Below are positions 51,701 through 59,739 of a DNA stretch of 64,000 nt, in pieces. The DNA comes from an uncultured Oscillospiraceae bacterium. GTDB lineage: Bacteria > Bacillota > Clostridia > Oscillospirales > Oscillospiraceae. The notes under the pieces are model-generated. The model was not told the DNA's origin. It did no database searches and was given only the letters and a program-made list of their open reading frames with translations. Positions within the stretch are counted from its first letter, which is position 1; each line of letters starts with the position of its first letter. The stretch is taken from assembly GCA_934572335.1 (NCBI GenBank), contig CAKTKU010000004.1, positions 62,001 through 126,000 of the forward strand, written 5' to 3'. Position numbers and translations under genes: made by a program.

Positions 51701-52633
51701 TTATTTATCAGAATGCAACGCACTCTGTTTTTCCCAAACAGCTGATTCTTTCTTTTCACTCGTAATTATCAGAAATGCACCGACACAAATTACAGCGATA
51801 CCACTCGCTTGTCGAATGCTAATAACCTCACCGTACAACAAGAAAGATACAAACGACGATATTGCAGGCATGGTGAGCAGGAATATCTTCACCGTCCAAA
51901 CGGGAAACTTACGCAGACTATCATAATAGAGGGCAAACAATCCAACGCTTAACAAACAGCCAAGGAGCAGCACAAGCAACCAAGATACATTTATAATGTC
52001 TTTTTGAATAAAGCCGTATCCATGTGTTATAAAGAGTGTTCCCATGAACAATAAACCTGACACAAAGACATTATAAAAAGCTATCGCCATATCCTTGATC
52101 TCCGGGTAATGCCTTTGTACGTTCTGGAGAATAAATGCATTGCACGATACAGCAAAAGCACTTAATATAAACATGAAATAATACGGATTATTGATATTTA
52201 TGCCTTTGAAATCAACACCTACTAAAACAAAAACACCTGCAAGCATAAATACCGTCAGAAGCCAGTTTTTCAAGGGAATACTCTTTTTGTAAATAACAGC
52301 CGATATGAGGTTTACAAAAATAATGTCACACTTCAAAAGTGCTGTCCCTTCGCTGACACCGCAGTGCTGGAACCCAATAAATGCTGCACCATCAAGAACA
52401 AAACTTAACAGACCAACGATTAAAAGACTGACCACTGTTTTTCTCGGAACAATCAAATCTGATAAATGCCCGCTGACAGCCAAATAGCAGAGCATTACAA
52501 ACACTGTACCAAATCTGAAAGCCGTCGCCCCGAGTATAACGCCAAGTTCTGTATTGACATTCTGTACGCATATAAAATAGGCAGACCATATTGCAGAAAG
52601 TATCAACAATTGAAATGCAGCCTTTTTTGTCAC
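51701..52633 (-). CDS. DMT/EamA-family permease
   Basis: 310 residues from a GTG with AAGGG upstream. Ten membrane segments in two EamA repeats. EamA carriers export or import small metabolites. First gene of the sulfonate operon, opposite the IclR gene; could export a by-product or take up substrate. Strongly AT-rich compared with the genome segment (about 37% GC over 52201-52260 by hand count). Confidence 0.83.
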   Translation of the reverse strand: MTKKAAFQLLILSAIWSAYFICVQNVNTELGVILGATAFRFGTVFVMLCYLAVSGHLSDLIVPRKTVVSLLIVGLLSFVLDGAAFIGFQHCGVSEGTALLKCDIIFVNLISAVIYKKSIPLKNWLLTVFMLAGVFVLVGVDFKGININNPYYFMFILSAFAVSCNAFILQNVQRHYPEIKDMAIAFYNVFVSGLLFMGTLFITHGYGFIQKDIINVSWLLVLLLGCLLSVGLFALYYDSLRKFPVWTVKIFLLTMPAISSFVSFLLYGEVISIRQASGIAVICVGAFLIITSEKKESAVWEKQSALHSDK

Positions 52634-52661
52634 TTTATAACCCTTTTAAATAAATTTTATA

Positions 52662-52690
52662 TTGACAAATCTGGTTTTGAATTCTAAAAT
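52662..52690 (+). promoter_or_regulatory. Promoter of the IclR regulator gene
   Basis: TTGACA, 17-base spacer, TAAAAT, 40 bases before the ATG in the 97-base divergent gap. A minus-strand -10 (TATAAA) for the operon overlaps it, so one regulator could control both directions. Confidence 0.72.
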
Positions 52691-52730
52691 AGCAAATGAG
52701 TACTAAATATGTGAAAAGGTAGAAGCAATT

Positions 52731-53522
52731 ATGGAATCAAAACCCGCTACTTCGTCGAACCAATCCACCGAAAAAGCGTTCAAAATCCTCGAATTCCTCG
52801 CTGCACAGCCCGAACCTCTCAAGCTTCTCGATATCGCCCGCGAACTCAATATGAACGCCAGCACTGTGCTGCGATTCATCACTTCGATGGAGGGCATGGG
52901 TTACATTGAACATGATGAGGAAAAGTGCACCTATGCTGCCAGCACGAAGATATGCGAGCTTTCAAACTCCATCATATCCCGCTTTCAGCTCACGCCTATC
53001 GCTCATTCTTACATAGAAAAGATCTCAAAATACACAAATGAGACGACCTGTTTGACCGTTGAACGCAAATCGAAGATCCTTTATGTAGATATCGCCCTTA
53101 ATTCCAACCGCACTCTCATGAACATCCAGAAAGTCGGTAATTCCGCACCGTTATACTGCACCGCCTCCGGCAAGCTCTTCCTCTCGCAGTATACAAGTGA
53201 TGAGCTTGACAGCTACATCGAGACCCGCGGGCTTCCCAAACTTACAAACCACACCCTTACGACCCGCGCCGCCTTGGAAAGCGAACTGGATAAGATACGC
53301 AGTCAAGGGTACTCCGTTGACGACGAGGAGAACGAGGTCGGCGTTCGGTGCATCGCGTTCCCCATTTACGGGAAAGGCGGAAAGATCATTGCGTGCGCGA
53401 GTATCACGGGTCCGGCGATGCGCGTTACGATGGAATATCTCGAAAGCATCAGACCGTTTCTGCAATCAAGTGCTGCAGAGCTCAGTGCGCGGATGCAGTC
53501 CGCAGAGCGTTTCTATAATTGA
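52731..53522 (+). CDS. IclR-family transcriptional regulator
   Basis: 263 residues. Winged helix-turn-helix about residues 14-70 (LKLLDIARELNMNASTVLRFITSMEG) and the IclR effector domain with NSAPLYCTASGKLFLSQY and ENEVGVRCIAFPIYG. IclR proteins sense small organic acids or aromatic/sugar ligands. It is divergent from the sulfonate operon and is its probable regulator, with the ligand unknown. Confidence 0.9.
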   Translation: MESKPATSSNQSTEKAFKILEFLAAQPEPLKLLDIARELNMNASTVLRFITSMEGMGYIEHDEEKCTYAASTKICELSNSIISRFQLTPIAHSYIEKISKYTNETTCLTVERKSKILYVDIALNSNRTLMNIQKVGNSAPLYCTASGKLFLSQYTSDELDSYIETRGLPKLTNHTLTTRAALESELDKIRSQGYSVDDEENEVGVRCIAFPIYGKGGKIIACASITGPAMRVTMEYLESIRPFLQSSAAELSARMQSAERFYN

Positions 53523-53686
53523 AATTATATTTCAATTTCTGATATAAGTGTATAATACAGTCTACGATTTGTCAATCATTTTTCAACTCCAAAAGTACTT
53601 TTTGTCATTTTGGATGGATTTGTCGTATCACTTTTGGTAGTTTTGCACTATCATTCAATTGAAAACACTTTGCATATAGAAATAGA

Positions 53687-53727
53687 CTCTCCGCAGGACG
53701 CATTTTTGAAATGTGTCCCGCGGAGAG
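53687..53727. terminator. Hairpin between converging iclR and exporter genes
   Basis: 18-bp stem with one A-C mismatch and one G-T pair. T-rich DNA follows on the plus strand after a short gap. The rest of the 230-base gap holds no gene. Confidence 0.55.
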
Positions 53728-53752
53728 CCTGTTTTATTCTGCCGTTTTATAC

Positions 53753-54781
53753 CTACATAAGATTCAGTGCGCGCTGCATAAGAATGCTGATGGTGCTTAT
53801 CCCCACCCAGCATATAAACCCGAGAAGAAGCGGTTTTTTCCCTGTTCTGATAAGCTCAACAATATTTGTGTTCACGCCGATCGCTGCCATTGCCAGCACG
53901 ATCATGAACTTGCTGAGTGTTTTGAACGGGGTAAAAAACTCTGCCCCTACCCCGGCGGCGGCAGCCACGGTGGTGATTAGAGATGCAGCTATGAAAAGAA
54001 AGATGAAATATGGAAATACGTTTTTTAAGGAGAACGCTGTTTTGCTGCCGCCGCCTTTTTTTGTCTGTATATAAGAGAGCACTATGGTTATAGGTATTAT
54101 GGCAAGTGTCCTCGTCAGTTTTACGGTAACGGCGACGTCCAGCGTATCTGAGCCAAGAGCCCACATACTGTCCCACGTGGACGCCGCCGCCGTAACTGAT
54201 GAGGTGTCGTTCACGGCCGTTCCGGCAAAAAGGCCGAAAGCATGACCGTCAACTGTCGAGAATCCAAGTGCCGCGCCGAGACTAGGAAAAACGAGCGCGG
54301 CAAGCGCGTTGAAAAAGAATATAACTGAAATGGACTGTGCCACTTCCCGATCATCCGCGTGAATGACAGGTGATGTTGCAGCGATGGCTGAGCCGCCGCA
54401 TATGGACGAGCCAACGCCAACAAGCACTGCGACATTATTCTGTATGCCAAGCACTCGGCCAAACACCGCCGCAAGAACAAGCGCCGTTGTAATAGTCGCG
54501 ACAATGATAGGCAGCGACTCCCGCCCTGTTTGCAGCACCACGGTCAGATCAAGCCCGAAGCCGAGCAGTATGACAGCCCATTGCAGCACCTTCTTTGACA
54601 CAAAGCGAAGCCCCGGAGCAAAGGGCGTCTTGTCGCGTATAACAAGCGACACCGCCATCCCGATGAGCAGCGAGAACACCGCCCCGCCAACCACCGGCAC
54701 GAGCTTGCCAAGCTGCCACGCGGCGGCAGCGATGACAAAACAGAGCACAATTCCGCCGAATGTTTTTTTGACATTTTTCAA
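53753..54781 (-). CDS. YeiH/PSE-family putative sulfate/sulfite exporter
   Basis: 342 residues from a TTG ten bases after AGGAG. About ten membrane segments of the Cons_hypoth698 family (LLGFGLDLTVVLQTG, VGVGSSICGGSAIAATSPVI). Members are encoded beside sulfonate or sulfite metabolism genes and are thought to export sulfite or sulfate. Here it follows the sulfite reductase gene. Its ribosome-binding site is buried in a 17-bp hairpin, implying translational control. Confidence 0.88.
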   Translation of the reverse strand: MKNVKKTFGGIVLCFVIAAAAWQLGKLVPVVGGAVFSLLIGMAVSLVIRDKTPFAPGLRFVSKKVLQWAVILLGFGLDLTVVLQTGRESLPIIVATITTALVLAAVFGRVLGIQNNVAVLVGVGSSICGGSAIAATSPVIHADDREVAQSISVIFFFNALAALVFPSLGAALGFSTVDGHAFGLFAGTAVNDTSSVTAAASTWDSMWALGSDTLDVAVTVKLTRTLAIIPITIVLSYIQTKKGGGSKTAFSLKNVFPYFIFLFIAASLITTVAAAAGVGAEFFTPFKTLSKFMIVLAMAAIGVNTNIVELIRTGKKPLLLGFICWVGISTISILMQRALNLM

Positions 54782-54790
54782 CGCACGTCA

Positions 54791-54830
54791 TCTCCTGTGA
54801 ATCACTTTAGTTTAAGTGATTCACAGGAGA
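54791..54830 (-). promoter_or_regulatory. 40-bp palindrome masking the exporter ribosome-binding site
   Basis: Perfect 17-bp arms (TCTCCTGTGAATCACTT and complement), 6-base loop. In the minus-strand RNA the 3' arm ends with AGGAGA, the Shine-Dalgarno of the exporter. It may also be a protein-binding operator. Confidence 0.7.
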
Positions 54831-54891
54831 ACACCGGTGATGCTATTTGTAAACACCGAATATAATTATATAAGCGATAAGTATTTTCTAA

Positions 54892-55839
54892 TCAGCAGGT
54901 CGCGCCGCCGACAAGGTGGAGCTTTGCGTCAAGGATCTCCTGCTTGCGGTCAAGAACGTCGTCGGAGAGGAGCTGTGCAATAAAGTTGTCAACGCCGATA
55001 CGGTCGATGGTGCGGCCGAAGCGCTCGCCGGTCTTGCCCTGCTCGCGGTAGAGGAGTATCGCCTTTTCAATGAGCTTTTCGATTTCGTCCTCGGAGTAGA
55101 TGCCCGGAACGGCAGTGCCGTTTCTCTGGGTCTTGCCCCAAATACCGCCGATGAACACTCTGTAGCCGTGCTTTGCCTCTTCAATGCTGTCGAAGTTGCA
55201 CTGACCGATGCACTTGCCACAGTTGGTGCACTTGTCATGGTCGAGAACAAGCTGACCGTCGTCATCCTGATGCACAGCGCCGACGAGGCAGTGCTCTATA
55301 ACGGAGCACTTCTTGCATGCGTTGCAGAGGTCGGAGTCATACTCGGGGACGCTCTGGCCCATAATGCCGAAGTCATGATACGCAGGCTTGACGCAGTTGT
55401 TGGGGCAGCCGCCGATACCGATCTTGAACTTGTGGGGGAGCTTGACGCCGTGCCAGCCGACATAGAACTCATGGAAGAGCTTATCCGCAAACTTCTGCGT
55501 GTCCATCAGACCATGGACGCACACCGTGCCCTTGCAGGCGACGATGGGGCGCACGACAGAGCCTGTACCGCCGACCCAGAGGTTCACCGCCTCCATGTCC
55601 TTGATGAGCTCATCCGCGACGCCGTAGGGCACGCCCTGAATCTCCATGGTCAGGCGCGTGGTCATGGCGACATCGCCGTTGCCGTACTTCTTCGCCGCGT
55701 CAGTGACCGCCTGCATCTGCTCGTTGGTGAATAGGCCGCAGGGGGAGACTATGCGGGCGATGAAATGCTCGCCGTCATTGGTCATTATTATGCCTCTGCC
55801 TTTGAGCGCCTTTTTTTCTTCCGCTGTGATGTTAAGCAT
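54892..55839 (-). CDS. AsrC-like siroheme/[4Fe-4S] sulfite reductase with two ferredoxin clusters
   Basis: 315 residues. A ferredoxin-like half-domain is followed by the siroheme/cluster ligands C102-x4-C107 and C145-x3-C149 (GIGGCPNNCVKP). An inserted ferredoxin domain has C172, C175, C178, C184 and C204, C207, C210, C214. This fits the anaerobic sulfite reductase family that reduces sulfite to sulfide by six electrons; nitrite is the alternative. AsrA and AsrB partners are absent. Siroheme is made by genes at 61.5-63.6 kb. Spacing of the first cysteine pair is x4 rather than the usual x5. Confidence 0.85.
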   Translation of the reverse strand: MLNITAEEKKALKGRGIIMTNDGEHFIARIVSPCGLFTNEQMQAVTDAAKKYGNGDVAMTTRLTMEIQGVPYGVADELIKDMEAVNLWVGGTGSVVRPIVACKGTVCVHGLMDTQKFADKLFHEFYVGWHGVKLPHKFKIGIGGCPNNCVKPAYHDFGIMGQSVPEYDSDLCNACKKCSVIEHCLVGAVHQDDDGQLVLDHDKCTNCGKCIGQCNFDSIEEAKHGYRVFIGGIWGKTQRNGTAVPGIYSEDEIEKLIEKAILLYREQGKTGERFGRTIDRIGVDNFIAQLLSDDVLDRKQEILDAKLHLVGGATC

Positions 55840-55866
55840 TGTACTGATCCTCCATTAACACTTGTA

Positions 55867-57510
55867 TTATTCAGGCATTGCCTGAGTAATCTCTTTGTTG
55901 AAGTATGTGCCGCCCTCTATGACCTGCACATTCTTGTAGCCGTATCTGAACATACGGTTCTCCGCCATATAGCTGTTCTTGCCCTCAAGGCAGAAGAGCG
56001 CGACTTTTGCGTCGGTGGGAACGCCCTCTATCTCCCCTTCTATGCTGCCGACATCAACGTGTCTGAGCTGCGGGAGCACTGGCGTCTTGCCGACATCGAG
56101 CAGCGTCCAGCCATCGTCTATCCCAAGCGCGTGATACGTGTCGCCCTCAAGGTTGCCGTCCATCTTGTTTTCCAGCGCCGCCGCAGCAATGGCAAACGGG
56201 TGGATAACGGATGAGAACGGAGGCGAATATGAGAAGTCCATATCGTCAAACTTATCTATGGTCGCGCCGAGCGAAATTGCGGTGACGCCGATATCCACGA
56301 TTTTGTCGACCTTGCCCTTGCCGAGCACCTGCACGCCGAGAAGCCGGCGGCTCTGCTTTTCCGCGACAAGGCGAATGCAGAAATGATCCATGTCGGGATA
56401 AAACTTTGCTTTGTCGTAACAGGTTATGGTGACGTAGGCAATATCGTAGCCCGCTGCCTTTGCCGCCTCTATGCCGAGACCCGTCTTGCCGACGTTTATG
56501 CCGGGAAGCTGGAGGACGTTCGTGCCAAGTACGCCGCGGAAGCCGTGCTTGGCCGTACCGGCAATGGCTTTCGCGCAAAGCCGCCCGGAGAGGTTCGCGG
56601 TCGAGCCCATGGGCGTCCAGTTGTTTTTGCCGGTGACAAGGTTCTTGACCATCGCGCAGTCGCCGACTGCCCAGATGCTCTCGTCGTTTGTGCGCATGTA
56701 CTCATCAACGTCGAGTATTCTTGTGCCCTCAACGAAGTTGAGTCCGGAGCCCTCCAGCCATTCGGTGTTGGGGCGCACGCCGACAGACATAATGACCATG
56801 TCGGTCTTGATGGCACGCTTCTCGGTGCGCAGCTTCTGCACCCTGCCCTCGCCCTCAAAGCCAACAACGCTGTCGTTGAGGAACACGGGTATGCCGTGAT
56901 CGGCGAGCATATTCTCGGCATAGTCCGCAAAATCTGCGTCGTAGCCCGGGAGAATATGCGGCGCCATGTCTATAACGCTGGCACGCACGCCGAGGAGGCT
57001 GAGGTTCTCCGCCATCTCAAGTCCTATCGCGCCGCCGCCGATGATGCACGCACGCTTGATATTGCCCGTGGCAACGGCGGCCTTTATTCTGTCCGCATCG
57101 TCCGGGTCTCGCAGAGTAAATATGTTTTCAAGGTCGATACCGGGTATCGGGGGCTTTACAGGGCGCGCGCCGGTCGCGATGACGAGCATATCGTAGTCAT
57201 AGGTTTCGTCCGCGCCGGTGTTGTGGTTCTTGGCATACACTGTCTTACCGGCGCGGTCAAGCTTCACGGCCTCAATGCCTGTAATGACCTTTACGTCGGT
57301 AAGATTTTCAAAACTGGCAGGGGTGTTTTCAAGGAGTGTCTCCTTCTCCTTGATGACCTGACCGATATAGTACGGCAGCCCGCAGGCAGCATATGAAATA
57401 TAGCTTCCCAGCGTGATGACCGTAACGTCGGCTTTATCGCCCATTTCTCTTTTCAGCTTCGCGGCGGTCTTTGTTCCCGCTGCAACGCCGCCAACAATCA
57501 GAATTTTCAC
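55867..57510 (-). CDS. CoA-disulfide reductase with C-terminal rhodanese domain
   Basis: 547 residues from a GTG after AGAGGTG. FAD motif VGGVAAGTKTAAK, the single catalytic C43 (AACGLPYYIG), NAD(P)H motif GGGAIGLEMAENL and C-terminal dimer domain are those of CoADR. A rhodanese domain at about 455-547 keeps its Cys in FCLEGKNSY. Such fusions reduce CoA disulfide/persulfide or polysulfide with NAD(P)H. Between the LysR and sulfite reductase genes; a role in sulfane sulfur handling is probable. Confidence 0.9.
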   Translation of the reverse strand: MKILIVGGVAAGTKTAAKLKREMGDKADVTVITLGSYISYAACGLPYYIGQVIKEKETLLENTPASFENLTDVKVITGIEAVKLDRAGKTVYAKNHNTGADETYDYDMLVIATGARPVKPPIPGIDLENIFTLRDPDDADRIKAAVATGNIKRACIIGGGAIGLEMAENLSLLGVRASVIDMAPHILPGYDADFADYAENMLADHGIPVFLNDSVVGFEGEGRVQKLRTEKRAIKTDMVIMSVGVRPNTEWLEGSGLNFVEGTRILDVDEYMRTNDESIWAVGDCAMVKNLVTGKNNWTPMGSTANLSGRLCAKAIAGTAKHGFRGVLGTNVLQLPGINVGKTGLGIEAAKAAGYDIAYVTITCYDKAKFYPDMDHFCIRLVAEKQSRRLLGVQVLGKGKVDKIVDIGVTAISLGATIDKFDDMDFSYSPPFSSVIHPFAIAAAALENKMDGNLEGDTYHALGIDDGWTLLDVGKTPVLPQLRHVDVGSIEGEIEGVPTDAKVALFCLEGKNSYMAENRMFRYGYKNVQVIEGGTYFNKEITQAMPE

Positions 57511-57537
57511 AACTTCACCTCTTAAATTTATACAAAA

Positions 57538-57583
57538 TATGCCCGAATGATAAGACATGATAAAATCTTATCATTCGGGCATA
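57538..57583 (-). promoter_or_regulatory. Perfect 18-bp inverted repeat between LysR and CoADR genes
   Basis: Arms TATGCCCGAATGATAAGA and complement, 10-base loop, then TTTTG on the minus strand. Fits a terminator for the LysR gene or, with the ATGATAA/TTATCAT core, a LysR operator for the downstream operon. Confidence 0.6.
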
Positions 57584-57627
57584 CACTTGTAAAATACCAA
57601 AATATTTAACAAAGGCATCAGCTTCCG

Positions 57628-58518
57628 CTAATATTCGTTCTTTTCCGCAAACCTCCGGCATTCCGCCATGAACATTTTCAGCTCATCCCCCATATACTTA
57701 TTCTTGTGATAAACGACGGCAAAATGGCGGCTGAGGTCGATGCCGTGTATGTCGCAGGCGTGCAGCCTCCCGCGGTATATCTCTTCTCTAACGAGTCTGC
57801 GCGATATTACGCTCAGTCCGTGTCCGTCCATCACCGCGTTCTTTATCGCCTCGGAGTTATAGCAGCTCCATTTTATATCGATTTTGAGGTTCCGGGCGTT
57901 CATCTGCTCTTCAAAAAGCGCCCTTGTGCCGCTTCCCACCTCGCGCAGGATAAATTCCTCGCCCGCGAGCTCTTCCAGCTCCACACAGTCGTGCGACGCA
58001 AAGCGATGCCCCGGCGGGCAGACAAGCACAAGCCTGTCGCTGATGACGTCGGTGGTCACGAGATCGGCATTGTCAATGTGTCCCTCAACAAGTCCCACGT
58101 CTATCTCATTGCTCAAAAGCTTTTCCTCGACAATGTGCGTGTTCGCCACGCTCACGGATACGTCGATGCCGGGAAGCTCCTCCTTGACGCGCTTTAGTAT
58201 CGGACTGATGACACAAGTGCCGACAGTGACCGTCGCACCAATACGCAGGCGGCGAACGCTTGATGCATTGGTGAGAAAATTCTCCATATCGTCCTTCACG
58301 GAGAAAAAACCACGCGCATATGAGAGGAGCTGCTTTCCCTCCGCGGTTATATAGAGGCTGTTGGAGAGGCGCTCAAAAAGCAGAATGCCGTACTCCTTCT
58401 CTATCGACGCGACCGCCTGACTGACAGATGACTGAGTGATATACATTCTTTTTGCAGCCTCGCTCATTTTCCCGCACTCGGCAACCATCATGAAAATCTG
58501 AAGCTCACGACTGGTCAT
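57628..58518 (-). CDS. LysR-family regulator (CysL/YeiE-like context)
   Basis: 296 residues, ATG after GGAGGA. N-terminal winged HTH (MSEAAKRMYITQSSVSQAVASIEKEYG) and a type-2 periplasmic-fold effector domain (about 90-290). Directly upstream of the CoADR-sulfite reductase-exporter genes on the same strand, so it probably regulates them in response to sulfite or another sulfur metabolite. Specific ligand unknown. Confidence 0.9.
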   Translation of the reverse strand: MTSRELQIFMMVAECGKMSEAAKRMYITQSSVSQAVASIEKEYGILLFERLSNSLYITAEGKQLLSYARGFFSVKDDMENFLTNASSVRRLRIGATVTVGTCVISPILKRVKEELPGIDVSVSVANTHIVEEKLLSNEIDVGLVEGHIDNADLVTTDVISDRLVLVCPPGHRFASHDCVELEELAGEEFILREVGSGTRALFEEQMNARNLKIDIKWSCYNSEAIKNAVMDGHGLSVISRRLVREEIYRGRLHACDIHGIDLSRHFAVVYHKNKYMGDELKMFMAECRRFAEKNEY

Positions 58519-58773
58519 AACGCTGTCCTCCAGTTTGAAACATAAATATATTATAACAACTGCTTTCTATTTGGGCAACCGTCATATTTTCTCCATCTTG
58601 CATGCGTCAGAAGCCTGAATCAGCTTAATTGTATTCTAATATACCTTGCTTTACAAAAAAAGCGGTTTTTTTCTAAACAAAGTCATTAGCATTTACTAAT
58701 TAATATTATCAATATATATGTATTTTACAACTAGCACGCATCCATGTTATCCTTTTCACAGAGGTGATGTACG

Positions 58774-59739
58774 ATGAAAAAGCATTTGCGCACACTGGTG
58801 TGCATAACGATATGCTTAAGTCTCTGCTTCCCGCTCTGCGCGTGTTCCGATGGTGAGCCTACGGTCTCCAATGTCTCTGCCGATGACCAGCCGCTGATAA
58901 GCTTCACGGACGATCTGGGACGCAGCATTTCTATTGCGAGACCCACCCGCGTTGCCGCCATGATAGGGAGCTTCGCCGAAATATGGTGCCTCGCCGGCGG
59001 ACGCGGCACACTCGTCGCCGCCGCGTCTGACACCTGGACATCCTTCGACCTTGGTCTTGACAGCAGCGTGGTCGATATAGGCGCGGTGAAATCACCGAGC
59101 TTGGAGACACTGCTCGCCGCGCGTCCTGATTTCATCCTCGCAAGCTGCAACACGACAGCGAATTTGGAACTGGAAGAGACGTTCAGCACAGCCGGGATAA
59201 CAACTGCCTATTTTGACGTTCAGACCATAGACGACTATCTTAATATGCTCAATATCTGCACACAGCTCACAGGTCATGAAGAAAACTACGACGTGTACGG
59301 CACTGCGGTGAAAGCGCAGTCCGCCGCCGCGATTGCCCGGCAGGACGGCAGTTCCCCGCGCATTCTCTGCATACGTGCCACCGGGTCAAGCTGCAAGGCA
59401 AAGGGCAGCCGCGACAATCTGCTCGGCGGTATGCTGCACGATTTGGGCTGCGTCAACATAGCCGACAGCGACAATGCGCTTCTTGACGATCTGAGCTTGG
59501 AGAACATTCTGGCGGATGACCCTGAATACATTTTCGTCGTGCTTCAAGGAGCCGATCCGACGCGCGCGATGGAAACACTGAACGGTACGCTGCTCTCGAA
59601 CCCCGCGTGGCAGCAGCTGACCGCGGTAAAGGAAGACCGATTCTATACTCTTGAACATGAGCTGTATAACCTCAAACCAAACGACAGATGGGGCGAAGCA
59701 TATGAAAAGCTTGCAGACATATTATACGGAGAACAATAA
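58774..59739 (+). CDS. Fe/corrinoid-type ABC substrate-binding lipoprotein
   Basis: 321 residues, ATG after GAGGTGATG. Lipoprotein signal with C24 (LCAC). BtuF/FepB type-3 binding fold (ARPTRVAAMIGSFAEIWCLAGG, LLAARPDFILAS). Substrates of this family include ferric siderophores, haem and cobalamin. Starts an operon that continues into siroheme genes. No cobalamin riboswitch was seen in the 255-base AT-rich gap upstream, which otherwise shows no gene. Confidence 0.85.
   Translation: MKKHLRTLVCITICLSLCFPLCACSDGEPTVSNVSADDQPLISFTDDLGRSISIARPTRVAAMIGSFAEIWCLAGGRGTLVAAASDTWTSFDLGLDSSVVDIGAVKSPSLETLLAARPDFILASCNTTANLELEETFSTAGITTAYFDVQTIDDYLNMLNICTQLTGHEENYDVYGTAVKAQSAAAIARQDGSSPRILCIRATGSSCKAKGSRDNLLGGMLHDLGCVNIADSDNALLDDLSLENILADDPEYIFVVLQGADPTRAMETLNGTLLSNPAWQQLTAVKEDRFYTLEHELYNLKPNDRWGEAYEKLADILYGEQ

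Noticed and set aside
58519..58773. Cobalamin riboswitch upstream of the corrinoid-type SBP
   Set aside because: No B12-box-like sequence was found; the region is AT-rich without clear structure.
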